Shown here one piece after another: positions 46,763-54,698 of a stretch of DNA of 64,000 nucleotides. The stretch is taken from positions 6,076,001-6,140,000 of the forward strand of contig NZ_CP023691.1 in NCBI RefSeq assembly GCF_008704855.1. The letters are read 5' to 3'. The number at the start of each line of letters is the position of its first letter. The first letter of the stretch is position 1. The stretch is from Streptomyces platensis. GTDB taxonomy: Bacteria > Actinomycetota > Actinomycetes > Streptomycetales > Streptomycetaceae. The notes beneath the pieces are model-generated. The model was not told where the DNA came from. It saw only the letters and a program-made list of their open reading frames with translations, and searched no databases. The position numbers and the translations under genes were made by a program.

Positions 46763-48096
46763 CAGCCAAGGCCCCGGGCGGCGACGGCTTATCCGGCAGG
46801 CGGTCCTTACGGCCGCTCGGCGGGTTGCTCGCGGCGATGGCGGTATCGCTGACCGGCACCCGGGTCTCGGCCATCGCGCTGCCCTGGTTCGTGCTTGCCA
46901 CCACCCACAGCGCCACCTGGACCGGGCTGGTGGGCTTCTGTGAGATGGCGCCGTACGTCGTGGTCAAGGCGCTCACCGGGCCACTGGTGGACCGGGCCGG
47001 ACCGCGGGTCATCTCCTGGTCCACCGACCTGGTCAGCGCGGCCGCCGCCGGTGCCGTTCCCTTGCTCCATACCCTGGACCTGCTTCCGCTTCCGCTGCTT
47101 CTGGCGCTGGTCGCGCTGATCGGCGCGGCGCGTGGCCCCGGTGACCTGGCGAAGGAGGTCATGGTCCCGGAGGCGGCCGAGCGCAGCCGGGTGCCGCTGG
47201 AGCGGGCCACCGGCCTGTCCGGTGTGACCGAGCGGCTGGCGACCACCCTCGGTCCCGCTGTCGGCGGCGCCCTGGTGGCGCTGCTGGGGCCCCTGGCGGG
47301 ACTTGCCGTCAACGCCGCGAGCTTTGCGCTCGGTTCGGTGATCATCGCCCTGGCGCTGCCCCGCGGGATGGGGCGGGCGGCCGAAGACGCCCCGTCTGTT
47401 GAGGGCGAGTTGGTTCCGCGCTACTGGCGGCGGTTCGGCGCGGGCTGCCGGTTCCTGCGCGGTGAGCCGCTGCTCCTCACCGTCCTGGTCATGGTCGGAG
47501 TCACCAACCTGCTGGACGCGGCGTTCACCACGGTGCTCGTGCCCGTGTGGGCCGAGGAGTCCGGCAACGGACCGGCCGTGATCGGGGTGAACAGCAGCGT
47601 GGGGGGAGCGGCCGCGGTCGCCGGGAGCCTGGTCGCCGCGGCGATCGCGCACAGAATGCGGCGCCGGGTGGTTTTCTTCGCCGGGTTCCTGCTCGCCGGG
47701 GCGCCGAGGTTTCTGGTCCTGGCCTGCGACGCGCCGATGTGGGCGGTGCTCCTCGTGTTCGCCGCCGGCGGGTTCGGAGCGGGCTTCCTCAACCCGATTC
47801 TGGCGGCGCTCTCCTTCGAGCGGGTGCCCCGTCCGCTGCTGGGGCGGGTCAACGCGCTGGGCGGTGCGCTGGCCTGGGCAGGTATTCCGCTCGGCGGGCT
47901 GATCGCCGGAGCGGCGGTCACCTCGTTCGGACTCGTGCCGGTGCTGCTGCTCGGCGGGGCGGCGTACTTCCTCACGACGAACCTGGCCGGGCTGCGACCG
48001 GAGTGGCGCGAGATGGACCGCCACCGAGGCCGAGGCCCCCGGGAACGCCACCCCGGAGCGGACGCCCCCGCGACCGACGGCAGCCTCACCGGATGA
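46759..48096 (+). CDS. MFS transporter
   Basis: 445 aa with about 12 membrane helices and a hydrophilic C-terminal tail. TM1 region LGGLLAAMAVSLTGTRVSAIALPWFVLATT and the MFS loop motif LVDRAGPR between helices 2 and 3 fit DHA1-like/MdtG-type exporters. Translationally coupled to the ArsR-like gene, so probably an inducible drug or metabolite exporter; substrate unknown. Confidence 0.88.
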   Translation: MTAKAPGGDGLSGRRSLRPLGGLLAAMAVSLTGTRVSAIALPWFVLATTHSATWTGLVGFCEMAPYVVVKALTGPLVDRAGPRVISWSTDLVSAAAAGAVPLLHTLDLLPLPLLLALVALIGAARGPGDLAKEVMVPEAAERSRVPLERATGLSGVTERLATTLGPAVGGALVALLGPLAGLAVNAASFALGSVIIALALPRGMGRAAEDAPSVEGELVPRYWRRFGAGCRFLRGEPLLLTVLVMVGVTNLLDAAFTTVLVPVWAEESGNGPAVIGVNSSVGGAAAVAGSLVAAAIAHRMRRRVVFFAGFLLAGAPRFLVLACDAPMWAVLLVFAAGGFGAGFLNPILAALSFERVPRPLLGRVNALGGALAWAGIPLGGLIAGAAVTSFGLVPVLLLGGAAYFLTTNLAGLRPEWREMDRHRGRGPRERHPGADAPATDGSLTG

Positions 48097-48134
48097 CCGC
48101 AGGTGTGCCCCCTCTTCACGGTGGTTCCCAGCCG

Positions 48135-49124
48135 TCAGCCCCGGCGGGCGCAGGACGTGAGGCGATCGGCGAGGGCTACGACGAGGTCGCGCAATTCAGC
48201 GGGGCGTTCGATGACGAACGGCCGGTCGATCGAGGCGAGTGCCGGAGGCAGCCAGTCGAGTCGCTCGGCCCGTAGGTGGACGCGTAGCCAGCGCTCGGGG
48301 TCCGGGTCCGGGTCTGCCGTCGGCTCGTACTCCTCCAGGCTCGCGACACCGGCGGGAAGGTGGGCGCGGATCTGCTCGACGGTCCCATGGATGCGCAAGG
48401 TCACCTCGTGCCGGTACTCCGCCGTGGCGAAGCCGGACAGCACACGCTGGGCCGGGCCGGGACCCTCGGGTACCTCGAACGAGCCGGGCAGGGTTCTGGC
48501 GTCTGTGAGGCGATCGAGCCGGAAGGTGCGGTCCTCGCCGATGCCGGCGTCGGTGCCCGTGACGTACCACCGGCCCGCGTGGGCGACGATCCCGTAGGCG
48601 TGCAGGGTGCGTTCGCTGGGCCGGCCGTTGCGGTCGGTGTATCTGAGGGAGACCGGTCGGCGGTGGCGTACCGCATCGGCGAGGGTGAGCAGGACCCCCG
48701 CATCCGGGGCGGCGAACTCGCCGGGCTGTTCCGTGAAGGCGAGCGACTCCAGGAGTGTGTCGAGCCGGCGGGCGAGGTGCTGGGGCAGCACCCGCCGGAT
48801 CTTGGCCGTCGCCGTCTCGCTCGCTGTGCGCTCCGTCGTCCGCAGCCCCGTACGGCGGCCGGCGATCAGGCCGAGCAGTACGGCCAGCGCCTCGTCGTCG
48901 CTGAGCATGAGCGGAGGCAAGCGGTACCCGGGGGCGAGCCGGTAGCCGCCGTACCGGCCGCGCACCGACTCCACGGGCACGTCCAGGTCGATGAGTTGGT
49001 TCACATACCGCCGCACGGTGCGCCCCTCGACGCCGAGCCGGTCGGCGAGTTCGGCCACCGTCCGGGTGCCGCCCGACTGAAGCAGTTCGAGGAGTGTCAG
49101 CACGCGGCCGGTGGGGCGAGACAT
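48135..49124 (-). CDS. WYL-domain transcriptional regulator (YafY type)
   Basis: 329 aa. N-terminal winged helix: TGRVLTLLELLQSGGTRTVAELADRLGVEGRTVRRYVNQL. The WYL domain follows from about 130, with VSLRYTDRNGRPSERTLHAYGIVAHAGRWYVTGTD and the WCX extension at the C-terminus. WYL proteins bind small ligands or nucleic acid and control adjacent genes. It is divergent from the VOC gene across a 93-bp gap that contains a long dyad at 49133-49177. ATG 49124 used; GTG 49130 is also possible. Confidence 0.9.
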   Translation of the reverse strand: MSRPTGRVLTLLELLQSGGTRTVAELADRLGVEGRTVRRYVNQLIDLDVPVESVRGRYGGYRLAPGYRLPPLMLSDDEALAVLLGLIAGRRTGLRTTERTASETATAKIRRVLPQHLARRLDTLLESLAFTEQPGEFAAPDAGVLLTLADAVRHRRPVSLRYTDRNGRPSERTLHAYGIVAHAGRWYVTGTDAGIGEDRTFRLDRLTDARTLPGSFEVPEGPGPAQRVLSGFATAEYRHEVTLRIHGTVEQIRAHLPAGVASLEEYEPTADPDPDPERWLRVHLRAERLDWLPPALASIDRPFVIERPAELRDLVVALADRLTSCARRG

Positions 49125-49132
49125 GTCCACAG

Positions 49133-49177
49133 GTTAGGGCGAATAGAGGACCGATTCTGTCCACTATTCCTCCTAAC
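49133..49177. promoter_or_regulatory. 45-bp dyad operator between WYL regulator and VOC gene
   Basis: The arms GTTAGG-gc-GAATAG-a-GGAC (49133-49151) and GTCC-a-CTATTC-ct-CCTAAC (49159-49177) match at 16 of 19 pairs around a 7-nt centre. It fills half of the divergent intergenic region. The most likely reader is the WYL regulator itself, controlling its own gene and the VOC gene. Confidence 0.8.
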
Positions 49178-49217
49178 CTGCGAAGTCCCGCCACTCCAGC
49201 AACCTGAGGAGATCCCC

Positions 49218-49616
49218 ATGGACTTCGTCTCGATCCGCATCATCACCGGCGATGTCGCGCGCCTCGTCGAGTTCTACGAGCGCGCCACCGGAGTGCCGGC
49301 GGTGTGGGCCACCGAGGACTTCGCCGAACTCAAGACCCCGCACGCCACCCTCGCGATCGCCGGCACCCGTACCGTCCCGCTGTTCGCTCCGGGCTCGGCC
49401 CGCCCGGCCGAGAACCGCAGCGTGATCACCGAGTTCCTGGTCGACGACGTGGACCATGTGCACCAGAACCTGGCCGGTTTCGTCACCGACTTCGTCACCG
49501 AGCCCACCACGATGCCCTGGGGCAACCGGTCGCTGCTGTTCCGCGACCCGGACGGCAACCTCGTCAACTTCTTCACCCCGGTCACCACGGCGGCCATCGA
49601 GAAGTTCGCACGTTGA
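49218..49616 (+). CDS. VOC/glyoxalase-fold protein
   Basis: 132 aa. Two beta-alpha-beta-beta-beta repeats: FVSIRIITGDVARLVEFYERATGVPA and ITEFLVDDVDHVHQNL...LLFRDPDGNLVNFFTPV. The C-terminal DPDGN with following Asn/Phe is the usual second-half VOC motif. Members include glyoxalases, dioxygenases and antibiotic-binding resistance proteins; control by a WYL regulator suggests response to a small molecule, but the substrate is unknown. Confidence 0.85.
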   Translation: MDFVSIRIITGDVARLVEFYERATGVPAVWATEDFAELKTPHATLAIAGTRTVPLFAPGSARPAENRSVITEFLVDDVDHVHQNLAGFVTDFVTEPTTMPWGNRSLLFRDPDGNLVNFFTPVTTAAIEKFAR

Positions 49617-49725
49617 TGTTGACGGTGACGGTGAGGGTGACGGGGACGCTGACGCGGTGCACGGCCGAGTTCGGGGCGCGAGTGTCCTGAGACACCACAA
49701 CACACCGAAGGGCGAGCCCCACGCC

Positions 49726-49944
49726 TCACCCACCGCCCGCCAGGAACTCCCCCAGTACCGCCGTGAGTTCGGCCGGTGCGTCCTCCTGGACCCGATGGCC
49801 CGCGTCCTCGGTGAGGTGGAGACGGGCGCCGGGGATACGGGAGGCCAGGTCGTGTCCCTTCGTGGGAGGGATCCAGGTGTCCTGGGTGCCCCAGCAGACC
49901 GGCGTCGGGAGGGCGAGTTCGCCGTGGCGTTCCTGGATCTCGTC
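49726..49944 (-). pseudogene. Alpha/beta-hydrolase C-terminal remnant
   Basis: Read on the minus strand to a TGA at 49728-49726, about 72 codons give DEIQERHGELALPTPVCWGTQ, DTWIPPTKGHDLASRIPGA, then DAGHRVQEDAPAEL. This is the end of an alpha/beta-hydrolase with its acid-loop region and catalytic His. No start codon or nucleophile elbow exists upstream in frame; the sequence beyond 49950 is in other frames. GC-rich third positions show it was coding. A decayed or truncated gene. Confidence 0.65.
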
Positions 49945-50200
49945 CGTGGAGGTCCGGTGGCAGCCGGCCGAAGACGTCGGGGTGCGCGGCCAGCAGGTCC
50001 TGTCCAGAAGCCACCTCTGTCATGACCATCAGGCTAGTGACTCCTTACGTGGGGTGTCGAGAGACCGGGCGGGCCGTCCCGCGGGCCGCCCGGGGGAGGC
50101 GGCCGGTGGCCCGTCCCCGGGCATTCGGCGTACGGCGCTCCCACGCGCTGCGCATGCGCCCCCGGAGCCCACCGCGCCGACTCGTAGAATCGTGCGCACC

Positions 50201-51370
50201 ATGGTTTACCTCGACCACGCCGCCACCACCCCGATGCTCCCGGAGGCGGTGCAGGCGATGACCGCCCAGCTGACCGTCACCGGCAATGCGTCCTCGCTGC
50301 ACGCTGCCGGCCGGCGGGCCCGGCGTACCGTCGAGGAGGCGCGCGAATCCCTCGCCGCCTCCCTCGGCGCCCGCCCGAGCGAGATCGTCTTCACCGCGGG
50401 CGGCACCGAGGCCGACAACCTCGCGGTCAAGGGCCTGTACTGGGCCCGCCGGGCCGCCGACCCGGCCCGTACCCGCCTGCTCGCCAGCCCCGTGGAGCAC
50501 CATGCGGTGCTCGACGCCGTCGAGTGGCTCGCCGAGCAGGAGGGCGCCCGCGTCGAGTGGCTGCCGGTCGACAGCTACGGCCGGGTGCACGCCGAGGCGC
50601 TGCGCACGGAGATCGCCCGCAACCCCGCCGATGTCGCGCTGGCCACCGTCATGTGGGCCAACAACGAGATCGGCACCGTCCAGCCGGTGCGCGAACTGGC
50701 CGAGGTCGCAGCGGAGTTCGACATTCCGCTGCATGCCGACGCGGTGCAGGCCGTCGGCCAGCTGGAGGTCGACTTCGCCGCCTCCGGGCTCGCCGCGATG
50801 ACGGTCTCCAGCCACAAGATCGGCGGCCCGTACGGCATCGGCGCGCTGCTGCTGGGCCGGGAGTACGCCCCGGTGCCGGTGCTGCACGGCGGCGGCCAGG
50901 AACGGCATGTCCGCTCCGGCACCCTCGACACCCCGGCCATCGCCGCCTTCGCCGCCGCCGGCCGGTACGCCGTCGCCCACCGCGAGGACTTCGCCCGCGA
51001 CGTCGGCGCACTCCGCGACGACCTGGTCAAGGCCGTCCGGGCCGCCGCGCCGGACGCCGTCCTCGGCGGTGACCCGGACCCCGCCGGCCGCCTCCCCGCC
51101 AACGCGCACTTCTCCTTCCCCGGCTGCGAGGGCGATTCCCTCCTGCTCCTCCTGGACGCCCAGGGCATCGCCTGCTCCACGGGCTCCGCCTGCACCGCCG
51201 GCGTCGCCCAGCCCAGCCATGTCCTGCTGGCCACCGGCATGTCCCCGGACCTCGCCCGCGGCACCCTGCGGTTCTCCCTGGGGCACACCTCCACCGCGGA
51301 GGACGTGGCGGCACTGGCGGAGGCCATCGGCCCGGTCGTGGAACGGGCGCGGAGCGCGGGGCTGAGCTGA
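50201..51370 (+). CDS. Cysteine desulfurase (IscS/NifS family)
   Basis: 389 aa PLP enzyme of class V that removes sulfur from cysteine. It begins VYLDHAATTPM; the PLP lysine is Lys206 in SSHKIGGPYGIG. The mobile loop near 325-331 contains two cysteines (GIACSTGSACTAG), the catalytic one being Cys331. VEHHAVL and ANNEIGT are family motifs. The next plus-strand gene is mnmA, so its main job is probably sulfur supply for tRNA 2-thiouridine. ATG 50201; the frame is open further upstream but antisense to other sequence. Confidence 0.94.
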   Translation: MVYLDHAATTPMLPEAVQAMTAQLTVTGNASSLHAAGRRARRTVEEARESLAASLGARPSEIVFTAGGTEADNLAVKGLYWARRAADPARTRLLASPVEHHAVLDAVEWLAEQEGARVEWLPVDSYGRVHAEALRTEIARNPADVALATVMWANNEIGTVQPVRELAEVAAEFDIPLHADAVQAVGQLEVDFAASGLAAMTVSSHKIGGPYGIGALLLGREYAPVPVLHGGGQERHVRSGTLDTPAIAAFAAAGRYAVAHREDFARDVGALRDDLVKAVRAAAPDAVLGGDPDPAGRLPANAHFSFPGCEGDSLLLLLDAQGIACSTGSACTAGVAQPSHVLLATGMSPDLARGTLRFSLGHTSTAEDVAALAEAIGPVVERARSAGLS

Positions 51371-51418
51371 GGCCGCCCGTCCGGCGGAGCCACCGCGCCC
51401 GTCGGGACGGCCCGCGCC

Positions 51419-52147
51419 TCAGGCCTTCCGTACGGGCGGGCTTTCCCGCGGCCGTACGGGCTTGCGCAGCTCGGCCCGTACGAGCCGCAGATAGCGGTCC
51501 CAGTCCCAGTGCGGCCCCGGATCGGTGTGATCCGTCCCCGGCACCTCAACATGCCCGACGAGGTGCTCCCGGTCGGCGGGGAAGCCGTACCGCCGGCATA
51601 TCCCGGCCGTCAGCCGCGCCGACGACGCGTACATGGCCTCCGTGAACGACTCCGGCCGGTCCACGAAGCCCTCGTGCTCGATCCCGATGCTCCGCTCGTT
51701 GTAGCCGCGGTTGCCCGCGTGGAAGGCCACATCCAGCTCGCGGATCATCTGGGCGATATGCCCGTCCTTGCGGATGACGTAGTGCGCGCCGGCCTCGTGC
51801 TCCGGGTCCCGGAAGACGTCCAGCGCGGTCGCGTAGCTGCCCTGGACGACATGGATGACCACCCGGTCGATCCCGCAATCCGCCGGCCGGTCGGCCGGCC
51901 GGTAGTTCGCCGGGGACGCCGCGACCCACTGCGCGCCCCGATAGTCGACCGCGCCGGGCGTGCGTGGCTTCTCGTTCCCCGGCAGCCGCCACCACAAGTG
52001 GGCCAGCTCCTCGCGCCCCGCGAACGCCGCTGCCCCGGCGGCCACGGCCCCGCCGCCCCCGATCCACAAGGCCCGTCGGCGCGTGATCCCGGCCGGAGCC
52101 TCCTGGCCGCCGTCCTTTTCCCCGTCCCTCTTCCCCATGCGCTGCAT
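51419..52147 (-). CDS. N-acetylmuramoyl-L-alanine amidase (Amidase_2), Tat-exported
   Basis: 242 aa. The N-terminus has a twin-arginine signal (ITRRRALWIGGGGAVAAG). The Amidase_2/PGRP domain has zinc ligands His in DRVVIHVVQGSY, His in LVGHVEVPGTDHTDPGPHWDWDRY, and the substrate strand HYVIRKDG. It cleaves the bond between muramic acid and the stem peptide in the wall. It is oriented against its neighbours and divergent from mnmA, separated by about 45 bp. ATG 52147 is preferred; ATG 52138 is alternative. Confidence 0.92.
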   Translation of the reverse strand: MQRMGKRDGEKDGGQEAPAGITRRRALWIGGGGAVAAGAAAFAGREELAHLWWRLPGNEKPRTPGAVDYRGAQWVAASPANYRPADRPADCGIDRVVIHVVQGSYATALDVFRDPEHEAGAHYVIRKDGHIAQMIRELDVAFHAGNRGYNERSIGIEHEGFVDRPESFTEAMYASSARLTAGICRRYGFPADREHLVGHVEVPGTDHTDPGPHWDWDRYLRLVRAELRKPVRPRESPPVRKA

Positions 52148-52192
52148 AACGCTTTCGGCCCTGTCGGTGGTTCCGTCTACCCTGGACTGGCT

Positions 52193-53323
52193 ATGACTGA
52201 TGACGCCCCCCGCCGCCTCCGTGTGCTCGCCGCCATGTCCGGCGGCGTCGACTCCGCCGTTGCCGCCGCCCGCGCCGCCGAGGCCGGCCATGACGTGACC
52301 GGCGTGCATCTCGCGCTCTCCGAGAATCCGAAGTCGTTCCGCACCGGTGCCCGCGGCTGCTGCACGATCGAGGATTCCCACGACGCCCGCCGTGCCGCCG
52401 ACGTCATCGGTATCCCGTTCTACGTCTGGGACCTCGCCGAACGTTTCCGTGAGGACGTCGTCGACGACTTCATCGCGGAGTACGAGGCCGGGCGCACCCC
52501 GAACCCCTGCCTGCGCTGCAACGAGAAGATCAAGTTCGCCGCGCTGCTGGACAAGGCGCTGGCCCTGGGCTTCGACGCCGTCTGCACCGGCCACTACGCC
52601 ACGGTCGTGCTGCGCGAGGACGGCTCCCGCGAGCTGCACCGCGCCTCCGACATGGCCAAGGACCAGTCCTACGTCCTCGGTGTCCTCGACGACCGCCAGC
52701 TCGCGCACGCCATGTTCCCGCTCGGCGACACCCTCACCACCAAGGCGGAGATCCGCGAAGAGGCCGCCCGCCGCGGCCTGTTCGTCGCCAAGAAGCCGGA
52801 CAGCCACGACATCTGCTTCATCGCCGACGGCGACACCCAGGGCTTCCTGGCCAAGCGGCTCGGCACGGCCCCCGGCGACATCGTCGACGAGTCCGGCGCG
52901 GTCCTGGGCACCCATGAGGGCGCGTACGGCTTCACCATCGGCCAGCGCAAGGGCCTGCGCATCGGCCACCCGGCCGCCGACGGCAAGCCGCGCTATGTCC
53001 TCGACATCTCCCCGGTCGACAACACCGTCACCGTCGGCCCCGCCGCCTCCCTCGACGTCATGGCGCTGACCGCGATCCGCCCCCGCTGGTGCGGCCGCCC
53101 CCCGACGGCCGGGCCCGCGACGTACACCGCTCAGCTCCGCGCCCACGGCGGCGAGACCGAGGTCACCGCCGAGCTGATCGGCGACGCCGAGCTCCAGGTG
53201 TCCTTCACCGAGCCGGTCCGCGGCGTGGCCCCCGGCCAGGCGATCGTGCTCTACGACGGCACCCGTGTGGTCGGCTCGGCCACCATCGCCACCACGGAGC
53301 GGGCGGCGCGCGCGGAGGCGTAG
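52193..53323 (+). CDS. mnmA: tRNA-specific 2-thiouridylase MnmA
   Basis: 376 aa. PP-loop SGGVDS at 16-21; catalytic cysteines in TPNPCLRCNEKIKF and SHDICFIADGD; DQSYVLG is the tRNA-recognition stretch, and the C-terminal beta-barrel starts near FTIGQRKGL. It installs 2-thiouridine at U34 of Lys, Glu and Gln tRNAs, using sulfur from the cysteine desulfurase encoded upstream. Present once in a bacterial genome as a rule. Confidence 0.96.
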   Translation: MTDDAPRRLRVLAAMSGGVDSAVAAARAAEAGHDVTGVHLALSENPKSFRTGARGCCTIEDSHDARRAADVIGIPFYVWDLAERFREDVVDDFIAEYEAGRTPNPCLRCNEKIKFAALLDKALALGFDAVCTGHYATVVLREDGSRELHRASDMAKDQSYVLGVLDDRQLAHAMFPLGDTLTTKAEIREEAARRGLFVAKKPDSHDICFIADGDTQGFLAKRLGTAPGDIVDESGAVLGTHEGAYGFTIGQRKGLRIGHPAADGKPRYVLDISPVDNTVTVGPAASLDVMALTAIRPRWCGRPPTAGPATYTAQLRAHGGETEVTAELIGDAELQVSFTEPVRGVAPGQAIVLYDGTRVVGSATIATTERAARAEA

Positions 53324-53350
53324 CCGCCCTCCCGGAGGTGCTCCGGAGAC

Positions 53351-53376
53351 GCGCGGCGCACCACGGTGCGCCGCGC
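53351..53376 (+). terminator. Terminator after mnmA
   Basis: GCGCGGCGCACC (53351-53362) and GGTGCGCCGCGC (53365-53376) are perfectly complementary with a 2-nt centre, 28 nt after the mnmA stop. Confidence 0.75.
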
Positions 53377-53480
53377 CGATCTGACAAATGTCATGGCGAT
53401 CCCAGGACAGCTGGAACTGTTGCCGGCCACGGCTGTGCCCGAAGCTGAAGGCACCGCAGGAAGCAGCAGTTCACCGCAAC

Positions 53481-54257
53481 ATGGGGGAGTACGCCGTGCG
53501 CAGGAAGCAGTCCGTGGCCGAGTCCGCAGCCGAGGGGGAGCGCGGCAATGCGCTGGCGAGCTTTGTGCCGCTGATCGTGGACGCGGGGATCCCGATGGCC
53601 TCGTACTACCTCCTCAGCGACGGCTTCGGCTTCAGCACGGTGGCCGCACTGGGCTGGAGCAGCGTGGTGCCGGCGCTGCGGACGGTGTGGGGGCTGGTCC
53701 GCAGCCGCAGTGTGAACGGCCTGGCGCTGCTGATGCTGGTCGTCAATGCGGTGGGCCTGGCGCTGAGCGCGGTGGCCGGTGATCCACGGCTGATGATGGC
53801 CAAGGACAGCGGGGTGAGCAGCGTGGTCGGGATCGCGATCCTCCTTTCCGTGCGGACCAGGCGGCCGCTGATGACGGCGGGGCTCAAGCCGTGGGTCACC
53901 AAGGGGAGCGCGGCCGGGAACGCCGCCTGGGACCGGCTGACGGCCGGCTCGGAGCGGTTCCGGCGGGCCGAGCGGCGGTTCTCGGCGATATGGGGGACGG
54001 CGCTGCTGACCGAGTGCGTGGTCAAGGTCATCGGCGCCTACACCGTGCCGGTGGACACCATGGTCTGGCTGGGCACGGTGCTGACGGTGGTGGCCATCCT
54101 GGCGGCGATGGTCATCGCCGGGGGAAGCTGCGCCGAACCGATGGAGAAGATGGTCGCGGCCGAGGCCGAGCGCACGGCTGACGCGGGCGGGGCGGACGCG
54201 GGGAGCGGCCTGCCCGTCGGCGCGGCGGCCGGGTCGGCGGCTGCGGTCGCGAGCTGA
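53481..54257 (+). CDS. VC0807-family membrane protein
   Basis: 258 aa. Six hydrophobic segments, starting LASFVPLIVDAGIPMASYYLLSDGFG, which is the family hallmark, followed by WSSVVPALRTVWGLVRSRSVNGLALLML. The Ala/Gly-rich tail is hydrophilic. Family function unknown; it resembles small integral membrane proteins of actinobacteria related to septation protein A. ATG 53481. Confidence 0.78.
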   Translation: MGEYAVRRKQSVAESAAEGERGNALASFVPLIVDAGIPMASYYLLSDGFGFSTVAALGWSSVVPALRTVWGLVRSRSVNGLALLMLVVNAVGLALSAVAGDPRLMMAKDSGVSSVVGIAILLSVRTRRPLMTAGLKPWVTKGSAAGNAAWDRLTAGSERFRRAERRFSAIWGTALLTECVVKVIGAYTVPVDTMVWLGTVLTVVAILAAMVIAGGSCAEPMEKMVAAEAERTADAGGADAGSGLPVGAAAGSAAAVAS

Positions 54258-54698
54258 GGAGCGGGCCGCGGTGCGCGGAGTGGCCGGCGGCGAGGGGAGC
54301 CGGGCGGGTGCGTCGCGCGGGGCGGACCAGGGCGGGTCAGCTGGTGGGGCGCGTGGGGCGGGCCAAGACCGCTGGTCAGCTGTGACCTCCCGCACAGCGG
54401 CCGGTGCGGGCGGCCGGTGCGTCTGAGCCGTTACCGGTGCGCTGACCTGCGGGCATACGGCGGGAGAGGGCGGGCGGGGGGAGTCGGACGATTGCGTACG
54501 TGAACGACGTGTCGTATATCCCACAGTCGATCGGCGGGGTGCCGCCAAATAGGGTCGGGAAAGCGACGGGACGTCAGCGGCTGTCGGGGCGAGAAATGGT
54601 GACGCTAAGGACTGACAAGGAGTTGTAGGCCTTGTGAGGACTCGTCAGGGTCCGGACCGCAGGCGGCCTTTCCGCGGCCACGAAAGGGAACGGAAGTC
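54258..54698. other. 441-bp leader/promoter region of gdhA
   Basis: No gene is supported; a GTG frame at 54634 overlapping gdhA out of frame is judged spurious. It contains a good vegetative promoter candidate (54492-54520), implying an untranslated leader of about 170 nt. Confidence 0.5.
54492..54520 (+). promoter_or_regulatory. Candidate sigma-70-type promoter of gdhA
   Basis: TTGCGT (54492-54497), 17-nt spacer, TATATC (54515-54520). Each hexamer matches the HrdB/sigma-70 consensus at four of six bases with ideal spacing, in an otherwise G-rich region. Confidence 0.5.
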
